A stretch of DNA of 64,000 nt from positions 186,001 through 250,000 of the forward strand of contig JAGFBZ010002567.1 of assembly GCA_018398805.1 (NCBI GenBank), in the 5' to 3' direction. Numbering within the stretch: the first letter of the stretch is position 1; every line of letters starts with the position of its first letter. The DNA is from Hirundichthys speculiger (taxonomy: Eukaryota > Chordata > Actinopteri > Beloniformes > Exocoetidae). A program made the translations under genes and the position numbers. Below, in pieces: positions 1-56,300 of this stretch. The notes under the pieces were generated by a model that saw only the letters and a program-made list of their open reading frames with translations, did no database searches and was not told the DNA's origin.

Positions 1-713
1 CTGCTTAGTTGATTAAAAACAAAATTCTTCATCAGTCAAGTTTTAACTTTATCAGGACAGCACTTTGTCGTGGACCATTCTTCCACCAAAAAACTTCAGT
101 CAGTTCAGTCTGTTTGCTGACAATGTATATGAGCTGATATGCGTTATCTTTAGCTCTTTGCCTTTTGTCAAGATATGGCATCATCCAGTGCCATATAATC
201 ACAAACTGTGTGGGAGTGTGCTGGTTTTCCACATGCAGCCATTGTTTTTATGTTTCATTGGTTCATAACCCAAATAAAAAATTGCAGAATCTTCACCAAA
301 CTCAATGCAGATTAGTGGTTTATTCTTTAATAATTACATAAAAATAAAAAAAAAGGTTGTCTGTTTTATTAAGCTGAATGTTAAGATGGCACATAATTGA
401 GTGTGATATGCATAATTTTATTTTGTACAAACTAAAAAGCTGAATAAACATTCACCAACAGCGATGACTATGTCAAGGACTGTATAATTCCTTCATGTGC
501 ATCTTTCCTTAAATTCTAAAACATTCTCTGTTTAGGTATCCCAGATGAATAATAGTTATTAATAATCCTATTTTGCAGACACAGTTATTCAAATTCAGCG
601 AGCAGCCCTGAGAATAGAGTGCGAGGCATACATGATAAACATTGATCAGGAAATACTGTAGAGTGTACTGGCATTAGGAATATACAGTGATTATTTCTGT
701 AGTTAGAATGAAT
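1..713. other. FBXO4 downstream flank, no gene seen
   Basis: Sequence past the FBXO4 stop codon, AT-rich, with no coding segment I can support. On the minus strand an AATAAA-type signal (TTTATT on the plus strand, near 417-422) lies about 300 bases past the stop and could end the FBXO4 transcript; this is inferred from position only. Short open frames here show no recognisable family. Confidence 0.5.
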
Positions 714-3700
714 CTAATGGCAGTTGGAGTTTGGTAACGAGTCAAGTTTGACACCAGAACATCTCAGCAGCCACGAAATCCCATCCAGAAGGCCGAATAG
801 GGTTTCTGCCACTGTATCCTGCACCTGATTGTCAAAGAGAAACACACGTTGAAAACCATCCACAAGCTGGGAAGAAGACTTTCAGCTGGTTAATTATCAA
901 GAAATTACCATCCATGGGTTAGAAAGCTGAGGAAGGCCGAGTCTCTCTGCCATGTAAACACAAGGAGTTCGAGTACGGGTACTCATTGTTTCTGTCTGCT
1001 CTCTGGAGACGCAGGAGAGAACAAGTAGAGGCCTGGATGCGGGATTTCCGGCACAGTTCAGTACAGCTCTAATCTGGGCCACCTCAGACTTCCAGTCACC
1101 TGCTAAACATATGGGTTTCAGACAAAAAAATCTGTGCTGACTTACTAACTATAATGCCACATCATGGACGTGCTATTATAGGAAAAGAAAAATGATCAAA
1201 AAATTAAATTAAATAAAATACACAACTACCTTTTCTCTCTTCTGTCTCAGGTTCTGCATTAGCAACATAAATGAAACCATCCACCACTTGACACACCTGC
1301 TGGACCTGGGGGGCAGGGCTGTACACCGGGTAGCCAGAGTCATCGCTTCCTTCAGAAGTAAAGAGCTTATTACTGATGGTCTGTTGCTGCAGTCTGGCTC
1401 TCTCCCTCTCTGCCCTGCAGATATGATGATATAAAAGTTCATAACAGCATTCAAATGATATTCAGATGCCAAACAATCTCAAACCAGATGGCATGTCAGT
1501 AAAAAAGTGCTCACCTGTTGGTTGAATACAGAGTGAGGATGTTAAAATTTTGCTGTTGCTTGAACACAAAGCTGATCCCTGAGCCAATACCTAGAGCAAA
1601 AACAGGATGGCAAAGGTTTAGTTCATTCTCTCTGAACTGAAAGCAACTTGTGAGCTAATGAGCAAATGATGCCACCTAGTGACAATACAATATACATCTT
1701 ATAAGATTATTATTTTATTTTTTTCCAGTGAGGTCTGTACTGATGAAATATATTTGAGACACAGTATTAGCCTACCATTTGTAATAGATTTGCATGCAAC
1801 AATCAAACAACCTTAACTGACAACCTTTACAACTGGTTTGGAGGATGTGGTGTCATGTTAATGATAGGAGCCCTTAAATATCAGCATTATCTCACCATTT
1901 ATCTGTCTGTGTGGAGTTCCTGAAACAGGCAGCACATCTGGCGCATGCATGAGCCTCGTGACTAAAGACACATCCAGCTGCTCCATGCCAGGCCCAAACA
2001 TGGCATAGCGTGGTTCAGAGGAGAGTACCAGATACTGAAGGAATGAGGTCACAACCTTATAAACTGGTCGCGAGGGGAGCCATTGCTGTCTGCAGGATGG
2101 GCAACCTTTTAAGTATCTGATGAAACAAAAAAAAAAAAAGAAAAGAAAAATGCTCAAAAGTATTGTAGTAAACCATTACCAACTGTGTTTAAAAGAAAAC
2201 AACAGCAAAGATACCCACTCTGACATGTAATCAAATTTCAGTTCTCGCCCTTTCTCCTCCACCTCTTCTCTGTCTTCAAGACTTTGATCTTCACTGATTA
2301 ATGGTGCATCCAGCAACTCCAGATTGGGCATAGTCACATGATCAATGGAAGACCAATATGGCATATCCCGCAACAGGAAGTATTTCCACAGTAATGGATC
2401 TCTCACCATAGCCCTCCAGTACTGACTAGTGGCTCCCAGGCAAGAGATATCAACAGGAGAGAGAAAGCCCATGATCAAGAATTGTATGTCCACCTTCAGG
2501 AAGAGAATTACGTATTAGAAATCAGTGCAAAGAGGATTCTACATCTGGGTCCAATCACTCCCACTTTAGAAGTTGCCTTAGTTTCCATAACAGAGAGAAA
2601 TTTTGGAGGCAGCGCTAAAGCACAGCGCGAGAGGGAGGTACTTGCAGCTTTGATAAGTTCAAATTCTCAAGCTAATTTCACTATTTAAGATTACAAAGTT
2701 CTGCTGTGATGTTTGTGGCAAAAACTACACAACAGAAAGAGGCAGGAATGAAAGAATGGATAATCACTTACAGAAGTCAGTATAAAGTCCATGACCCTCA
2801 GCAATTATTCTTACTGAAACTGGGTGGAGTTGTAAAAGACGTGTTTAAAAATATTAGGCTACTTGAATTAAAATAATAAAATGACAGTGTAAAATAAAAA
2901 CAATTTAAATATGAATTTAAGTAGACCACATCTGGTATAACAACATACTTACAGTACCAGAAGTAAAACACAAATAGTTATTACTGATGCCTTAATTTCT
3001 AGAGAAAAAAAAGCAAAATAAAGTATTCACATAGTTGCATTTTCACAAAAACATTAAAATAACCGCACAATTAAAATGTATAGTTTCCGTTTATATCCTT
3101 ATAATTGAAAAAAAAAAAAAAAAAAATCCAGAACACAACAGGTGTTTTTTAAAATACAACTGAACCTAATCTAATGTGGTCCAGCTGTCAAAAAGCAGCT
3201 TTTTGTGCCTTTTCTTGCATTTTCAGAAACTGAATAAAACTATGAAATATCACAAAATGTCAATTAAAAAAAAAAAAAGTATATACAACGTAAAATATAG
3301 GGTTTTTGTTTGTTGTTTAAGTGCGCACCGGGTCCAAGGTTATGTAAACCAGAGATTCCCAAAGTGTGAGCTGTGGCCCCCTGGTGGGCCGCCGTGGTAC
3401 TGCAGGTGGGCCGTGAGAGGTAATTAAAAATACAGTAAACAAATATTTTAAAACCTCGATTTTTTTGGGGGAAAAAAATACGATTTTTATTACTGTGAAA
3501 TATTTGTGGCATGATTTAAAAAAATATTTAGGACTTATAAAACAAACCAATTGAGTGTTATTCTACTGTCGTCTAATTTGTTGACCCCTTACATTAATAT
3601 CGGAACATAGCTTCTAGTCTTCTATATTGATCACAGTTGTGATTAAAGGTTTGGGTGGTCTGCGGACATTTTTCACATTTCAAATTGGGCCACAATATTC

Positions 3701-4087
3701 TGAAGTTTGGGAATGGCTGATCTAGACTATTGATCTAGAAGGTTAACAATCATGAAAATGACCCACCTGTAGATTCTTTTAACAGAACGAAAACATACGT
3801 TCTTCTACAACACAAATCCAGGCGTGGCTTTTGAATAACTAAAGCGCAGGAAGTGTGTCTATTAAAAATTAAATAATAATAATAATAAAACAAAGAAAAT
3901 GTCACCCATGAATAATTCATACTTTGCTTACCGGTAAACTGTCCAAAAATCCCAGCTGAGGCTCTTCTTCTAAGTCTTTAACTGGCGTCAAGTCCTCTTT
4001 GGCGGCTTTAGCAGGAAAATATCGTTCTCTGAATCGCCGAAGGCTGCTGATCACTACAGACTCAAACTGGTGGATCTTCTCTGCCAT
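714..4087 (-). CDS. FBXO4: F-box only protein 4, SCF ubiquitin ligase substrate receptor
   Basis: Seven coding exons on the minus strand: 4087-3932, 2493-2219, 2116-1896, 1590-1515, 1414-1230, 1099-909 and 824-714. All have GT-AG borders and phases that join to one 404-residue frame (human protein about 387). The F-box spans roughly residues 47-95 across the exon 1/2 junction (LDSLP then VDIQFLIMGFLSP, ending RDPLLWKYFLLRDMP). The C-terminal half is the GTPase-like substrate-binding domain, with EPRYAMFGPGMEQLD, CQVVDGFIYVANAE and SRPLLVLSCVS. In mammals FBXO4 couples SKP1-CUL1 to substrates such as cyclin D1 and TERF1. I chose the ATG at 4087 because the only upstream in-frame candidate is a TTG at 4102. 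An acidic stretch after the F-box (SLEDREEVEEKGRE) is longer than in human. The exon 2 donor is AGA|GTGGGT; the nearby TGG|GTATCT breaks the frame. Confidence 0.95.
3350..3719. mobile_element. hAT-like non-autonomous element (MITE) in FBXO4 intron 1
   Basis: The left end reads CAGAGATTCCCAAAGTGTGA and the right end, reverse-complemented, reads CAGCCATTCCCAAACTTCAG, so the termini are inverted repeats. The flanking 8-mers ATGTAAAC and ATCTAGAC match at 6 of 8 positions, as for an aged hAT target-site duplication. There is no transposase. Superfamily assignment rests on the CAG(A/C)G-type ends and the 8-base duplication. Confidence 0.7.
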
Positions 4088-4566
4088 GACTTCAGATTGC
4101 AAGCGTCTAGGACGGTATTTCGTACCTGGCGAAAAGCAACAGATTCTGACGTTTCCCGATCTCTCCCATACTTCCTCTTAAGTGGCAGAAGTGGAGGACT
4201 GTGGGTAGTGTAGTTATGAAGTAGGTTAAAATCGCTCCTCTGGTAAGATATCCTTACGTACAAGGAGATAAAATGCAAGCAAGGTAAAACAAAGCACGTA
4301 TTTATTGTCAACGAGGACATTAAAAAAACAAAACAAACAAAAAAAGCAGAAAATAAATTTTGTCCAAACAACACTGGTTTTGTTTTAATAGTTACACTGG
4401 CAGAATTATCCAAGTGGAATTGAAGGAAAAATTGAACTTGTGAAAGATGGGAATATAAGTAGTGCATTACAAAGCTGCTGAAAAATGTGGACACACTTAA
4501 AATTGGTCATCAATAACCATTCTCCAAACACCTTTTTCTTTTTTTTTTTTTTTACCCTCTGTGTAA
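4088..4566. promoter_or_regulatory. FBXO4 upstream region
   Basis: This is the sequence just 5' of FBXO4 on the minus strand. An ETS-type motif AGGAAGT (minus strand, about 4166-4172) lies about 80 bases upstream of the start codon, a position often used in TATA-less housekeeping promoters. No TATA box is evident. The rest up to the Tc1-like element is AT-rich with no coding evidence. Confidence 0.3.
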
Positions 4567-6236
4567 ACAGACATGGATGAATTTATTGGGACCTTTACAT
4601 CTCAATTTAATCTGCCTTTCTTCAAAAACAGTGATGGAATTAAAAGCAACTGTCTCTGCACATGCATGATTTTACTTTGTGATGGAGTTAACAAATGAAA
4701 GCATGAAAATAAAAGATTGATTTACTCAACAAGGACATTCCAAAGATGCCTAGACAGATTTATTGGTACCCCTACAAGATCATAAATCATTGCATTTGCT
4801 CATATTTCAAACATTGCATTATAGTCATATTTCAAATAAATTGTTTAAGCTTAGCTTTACACAAAATATTTTAATTTGCCATGCAGCTCATTTCAAAACC
4901 TGCCCGTATGAAGTTTAGTATCATTGTATGCACTATGCTTTAGTTGAACCAGAGTAAGCAGAGATTTGTGTGAGGAACTAAGGGCAACAATTATAGTCTA
5001 TTTCCAAGCAGCTTCTTGTTCTTGTGACTACAACTGCAAATATTAAGCATAAAGTTCATGGGACTGGAGTTAACCTCTGAGGATGGTAAATGGACTGGAT
5101 GTATATACCGTTTCTAGACTAATAGTGACTACTGAAAATGATTTACACCACAAGCCACATTCATCTATTCCAGATTTACACAAGGCTACAGATTTGTTAA
5201 TCTTGACAGTGATCTTACCATCACACACTGATGAATGCACTGGAGGCAATTTGTTTAATGTCTTGCCAAAGGACACTTTGATACATGGACTGTTTGGTCA
5301 GGAATCAAACCATCGACTTTTAGCCTGGTGGATGACCGATGAAGGGTAGTGCAGATGGTATAATAGGAGCTAAATGAAAACATCCAAATACATTCAATTG
5401 CAAAGTCAAGATACAACACTGTTTGATTGTGCCATCTTTCGCCCTCTGACAGATTGGCTTTACAGAAAAAAGATGCAGGACGACTCCAATATGGGAAGTT
5501 TAAAAAAAGAATAAAGAAGGAAAGAAATAAAGAAAAGAAAAAAAGGTTTCTGGGAGAATGTCCTTTGGACTGCAGAGACAAAACTAGAAAACCATACCTA
5601 CTGTGAAACACATAGGGAGCTCCATTATGCTTGGCGTCTGCTTTTCTGCATCTGGCCTGGAAGGCCTTGACTCTGTGCATGGCACAATGAGGTCTCGACT
5701 CTATCAAGGCATCCTGAAGCGAAACATACTGCTTAGTGTCAAGATGCTCAACGTCAGTTACAGATGATGGGTCATCCAACAAGATATGAACTCAAATCAC
5801 AACTAAAATCACCAAACATCTGAGCTTAATACTTTTCAACATGGAAAGATAAGAAAATTCAGTGTGGCCTTTAAAACTGAGACTGGTATGGCCGTTTGCT
5901 AAGGAAGCATGAGCCAAACCATCTGCTGCTGGGAGATGTACACATATTATAGAGAGCTGCAGAGATCACTTGTTTGCAAGGATTGGTACTATCATTGGTA
6001 AGTTTGTGCTACAAAAATTAAGGGCACAATCTTTTTTTTTTTTTTTTTTTTAAATCCATGCTATTTTCACCTGTTATATAAAATAGTTAATTGAATCAAA
6101 AGTAAAAAGTCTAATTTATGTGTTAAACATGGAATAAACAACAATGGATGCAATTGACTTTGGTCAGCTTTAAGTTATTTCAAAGATACTGGCTTTTCTC
6201 TGCCAAAGGGTACCAATCAATTTGTCCATGTCTGTA
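4567..6236 (+). mobile_element. Decayed Tc1-like DNA transposon
   Basis: The left end starts ACAGACATGGATGAATTTAT; the right end, reverse-complemented, starts ACAGACATGGACAAATTGAT, so the element has terminal inverted repeats. A degraded Tc1-type transposase lies on the plus strand at about 5540-5800, starting with the family's 'gagaatgtcctttgga' stretch, with many stops and frameshifts. It fills most of the FBXO4-RIMOC1 spacer. A poly-T tract sits at about 6032-6051. The coding part is far from functional. Confidence 0.75.
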
Positions 6237-6766
6237 TACGTTACATAAACAATGTGTTCTGTTATCAAAATATCTTCAAAGCATAGCAAAATGGCAACCA
6301 AACAATAAATAAAATGTTATTGTGCAGTGTTTCATTTCCAGATGGATCATCTTAAAACTTGTAAGAATCTCAAAAATGATTTTAAATATCCACTTAATAG
6401 TAATATTGTTATAACACATTCTTAGAGCAAACAACTTCCCCAGGCAACAGTCTGGAATCAGGATAACTGCTGTGTCAGCATAAAAGGAAAACAAAATTTC
6501 TCATCAGCCTCTGTTGTGGCCTGTGTTACACCTTCAACTTTACACTTTCTAAATTTCTCATTTACCTGTTTGACCCAGGCTGTTTGGCATAGGATTAGCT
6601 TGCCTGGAGATACTGATTCAAAGACTCCTTTCTTCATAAATACGTTCTCCCCATGTCGACACTTTAACATTACATGATGGGCTTCATTTTTATTTGGGAC
6701 TGACACATTTGAAAACTGAACTTAGATCTGCGCCTGAGTGCAACTTCAAAAGAGGAGCAGCTTAGT

Positions 6767-9700
6767 TCACTGTAAAATACTAAGGATTTCCTTGGCATTC
6801 TCTGTGTTCCATCCCTGGCCTTGCAGAGGGCCCTCGCAGGCAAGAACATATTTATTGAGGATCTGTGTACCAATGTCCCGAAACTGGAGGTGGTCTTCTT
6901 TGCGGTCTGTAGTGTCAGCGCTGCAGTCCTCGTACTTCACTGCCCAGAAACACATTTCCCCGATGTACATCATTGTCAACAGGTGTGTATCTGAGAAGAT
7001 ACCTAGCCATAAACATAAGCAAGAAGCGAGAATGATGAAATCCAGGCAGCATCAGAGTTTTTGCCATTCAGAAGTAAACATGACAAATTTTACCTTCAGA
7101 TAACATGCTTGCTGTAGCCCCATCATGAAACACCACCCCATCACTGAGCTTCACAGAGTTTCTTACTTGCAGCATCCGCATCAGGTAGCGCACGCCTTCC
7201 TGAATACACTGGGTCAAATTGTGCGTTAGGCCTAATGTCAGCATATGCCAACAAAAAAACGTTAGCAATAAATTTGTTTTTACACCAAATGGCTATACAT
7301 GTCCTTTCACAGAATCTGTCAATTCCACCACTTAGTTTGAAAGCAAGAATGAATCAATCTACTTAGATCTCCTCAGAGTTTGGTACCTTAAGGAATGTAT
7401 CCTTGTTTTTCTTGATCCATTGTTTTCGTTGGTGAAGAGTGTGGCAGTACATGTACAGCAGAGCTCCTCTTCTCCAGTAAAGGCATTCTAGCAGCTCTAT
7501 GCCCAACACAGATTGTACCTATCAAAGACCAAATGATATGTGTAGTACTGTTGCATGGTGACAGGACACGGTCACATCATGAGAGTGAAGATATTGACCA
7601 ATTTGGGGGAGGCAACAAGTGCACACTGGAATACTTGATAATCAACAAGACAAAGAAAATACAGACAATGATGAATATATTTTAAAGGGGCAAATAATGA
7701 TTTAATCTCTCATACCCACAAATGTTTCTCTTGAAATACACACAGCATAATTATATAAAACCAAGTGTATAAGATGACACTTTCTAATGTCTCATTCTGA
7801 TTTGTTTGAGGCCATGTTGGTTAGCAGGGGTAAAAAGAGACTGCAACAGAAATTATGAGATGGATCCATACCTCTTGTGCTGGTGCTAGCCTTGCTGCCA
7901 ATACTTCTGGTTCAGTAAGATCTTGCAGCAACTGCTGGATTTTAAACGGTGAACAGTCCTCAGGGAATTCTTGGTCCACCAGTTTATTCTCTTCATAAAA
8001 AGTGATGTCAAGAATCACCTGATTGATGAAAAAAAACAAAAACAAATATGGACCCACAGAAAACACTGGATAAGCTATTAAGTTACCAAAGATTTAACTG
8101 AGAATAAAGCAGTTAGGGTGTGGTAGCCACAGTCAAAATGTCCTATACAACCTCTTTTCAAAAAATACTTGAGGTCCTTACATGTTTCTAAATAGAGAAG
8201 GAAATTGTATCTTGATAACTGGTAACTTGATACTAATGAGAAAGATCCTTACTCTAAAGCTGATAACCCTGTAACCAGCAATAGTGAGATTTTGTCAACA
8301 GTGAACACACTCAATTTGCTGTCTGATCAAATGAGCTGACTAATCGCTAAACAGATTTCAAGACAAGGAATTCTGAAGTCCATTTAGAAATAAGAAAAAA
8401 AAAAAAAAGGTTTGCCGCATGGTTCAATGGTTTCTTCGCTCCAAAGCCCTTTTGAGACACACTCAGCTTTCCAGCTTTCCATCAATTTCATGGTACACTT
8501 GACAGAATCTGCCATGTGACTGTCTGTGAGATTTCAGAATGAGCACCTTGGTACTTTACTCTAACATTTTAAAGTAGCAACTTGATTAGAATGAATCTAG
8601 CAACATTTATAGATGACTTCCAACATGGCACAGGTCTGAACTGTAGTTACATGAAAACAAAATCAAAAACTGAGCACATAAAAGGGAATCTGGCAGATAA
8701 ATAATAACAGTGCTGTCCAAAGTGAGATTGTCTTCACGTGAAGTAAAAGATCATATTTTTTTGAGAGTTGACCTAAACTTATTATTGTGCGAGAAAATCC
8801 TCTTAAGGCTGGGTGATGTGGACAAAAATTCATATTCTGGTATTTTTAGGCTGAATACAGATATGTAATTTGAATCAAAACTATATATGCATTAGTTAAA
8901 AAAAAAAAAATGTTAGCAGACTTATGATGTATCAAACACTCTACATAGTATTTATTAACATGTGACTGAAAAGGCAGTCTTACTAAAAGGAAAATAATTT
9001 GCATTTTACAAAATTATACATTTTCTTCAAAACTTACACCCCACCCCAGAAAATTATTTTCCTTTAATAGCTCTAATATGCCACCCCAATGAAGAGGTCT
9101 GGGCACAGATTCAGAGAGGGGGTAAATAAGGGTATACCACCCAGCCCTGGAAGCCAAGGTACTTCTTTTCACAACACCAACTAAACAAGCTTATAGATTA
9201 TTCATATTTGCAGCTGCTCACATCCACTCCTGATATGCTTTACACAACAGAAACATATTTGTCATGGCTACATACGTTTCTATTATGCTTTGAGAAAACT
9301 ATGTCAACTCTGATGTTGGACCTAACTTGATGTATTGTTCAATTTAATAACAGCCCAACTCTCCTCCCCAACGATGGAGTGACTGAATACAGTTGCAAGG
9401 AGCATTCACATTAATATGACTGATGTTTTGATAGCTGAATGTAACTGTGTTAATCGTGCCATTGACGTGACAGATCCAGTGTCTGTCATATTAAAAAAGT
9501 CTGTGGTTCAAAACCTTCATTACCAAAGAACTGTTAAAGGGTAAATTAAATGGGAATTTATTACTTCTGTCACAAAAACAGCACCTTGTGATACAGAACC
9601 ATATTGTTGCTGTCATTTAGACTTCTAATGAAGTCACGTTGATGGAATACCTGTGTGTAATCCTGAAGCAGCTTGAAAAGGTTGCTACTCTCTCCTCCTT

Positions 9701-10390
9701 GTCTGTAAAAGCTTTTCAACTTCTCTAATATGGCAGACGCATTCTGTAAATAGTCATCATCTGCGGGGAGAATAAGATGTTAACACATTATCAAATTAAA
9801 TCCAAAGCGAACAAACCTGTAGCAGAAATAGTCAGGAACTGTATACTGACACTATTTTATTGTTTGATGTTAAGCTGTGAAATCAGCACATGAAAAGAGG
9901 ACGTTGATATTGGATAGATATCATTTCGTCAACATATTCACCGCATTTGTTTACATCAATTTCGTAGTCTACGAAACGTTTGTCAACATAGCATTTTAGC
10001 TAACATTAACCTGCGTTGTTAACGGGGATGTCTATACGATGACAACTAAACAAACGATCACTCTGACTTAATACTACTTTAAAGTTGTAAAACGATCTAT
10101 GAGTGACCTGATTTGGTAACAACGGTTCGTCGGGGTGCAGTTGTTATGTATGCATGATAACGTCCGATGATTAACGTTATGTTAGCTTGTTGGCTAGTTA
10201 ATTGACTCGCCCAGAAACACTGCTGGTTGCGTACAAAACACGCAAAAAAATAGACACTGGGGAAAAAACTGGATAAATAAAACGCTTTATCGATACCTTG
10301 CTTTTCAGCTCTGAGAGTTGAACACTTAATATCTAGCTCAAATATCCTTCTCTCCAACTCCAAACCCTGTCGCCTGCAGTCGTCGGCCAT
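6767..10390 (-). CDS. RIMOC1: RAB7A-interacting MON1-CCZ1 complex subunit 1
   Basis: Six coding exons on the minus strand: 10390-10297, 9760-9651, 8018-7872, 7518-7387, 7208-7094 and 7002-6767. All have GT-AG junctions and give 277 residues (human C5orf51 is about 294). Diagnostic family segments are DITFYEENKLVDQEFPED (exon 3), LLECLYWRRGALLYMYCH (exon 4), TMMYIGEMCFWAVKY (exon 6) and the C-terminal ACEGPLQGQGWNTENAKEIL. The product is a soluble protein with no membrane segment or signal peptide. In human cells it binds the MON1-CCZ1 guanine exchange factor and RAB7A, and supports RAB7A stability and PINK1-Parkin mitophagy. The start is the first ATG (MADDCRRQGLELERR), and the amphipathic N-terminal helix matches the family. 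Head-to-head with OXCT1, in tandem with FBXO4. No breaks seen. Confidence 0.95.
8804..9148. mobile_element. MITE with GGCTGGGTG-type inverted ends, RIMOC1 intron 2
   Basis: The left end reads AAGGCTGGGTGATGTGGACA and the right end, reverse-complemented, reads AGGGCTGGGTGGTATACC, a short imperfect inverted repeat. The interior is AT-rich and non-coding. No clear target-site duplication was found, so the exact borders and superfamily (probably hAT-like, by likeness of the ends to the element at 47212) are uncertain. Confidence 0.45.
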
Positions 10391-10799
10391 GACTACAAGT
10401 ATTCGTCACGTGAGCAAAGGCAATACTCACGTGCTCATGGAGCGTCAACATTTTTTCTGTTTATGTTTGTAAAATTAGACAACTATATCAAATCATAGAC
10501 GTCCTCTGTTTACAACATTTCTGGCTTTTGTTCTAACCTCTTGTGCTTCGAAACTACCCCAATTTAACTCAATTTGAAAACATTGTGAGTTATGAAAGAG
10601 TAACGGTGGTGATAGGGTTAAATTTAAAGTAGCACGCCGAGCCCCTTCCACTGAGACACTAGCCAATGTCATCGTGGCAGTGAGCTAAGTGAGCGACTAT
10701 CCCACAGTTTTCGACCTTGCAGCCCAAGTCACCTGACGTCCACCAGCTAGAGGGTCCACACTGCCTCTCGGTTGTAACGCTTGTGTGTTTCAACAAAAC
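10391..10799. promoter_or_regulatory. Divergent RIMOC1/OXCT1 promoter region
   Basis: Only 409 bases separate the two start codons. Two CACGTG E-boxes lie at 10407-10412 (in GTCACGTGA, close to the TFEB/USF-type consensus) and 10428-10433, 21 bases apart and just upstream of RIMOC1. A CCAAT box is at 10663-10667 and a CRE-like TGACGTC at 10734-10740, both nearer OXCT1. There is no TATA box near either gene. This is a typical bidirectional housekeeping layout; use of these sites is inferred. Confidence 0.6.

Positions 10800-56300
<45,501 letters not shown>

Noticed and set aside
5255..5782. 175-residue open frame on the minus strand
   Set aside because: It lies antisense to the decayed Tc1-like transposase and includes low-complexity Phe/Leu runs from an A-rich tract; no family likeness.
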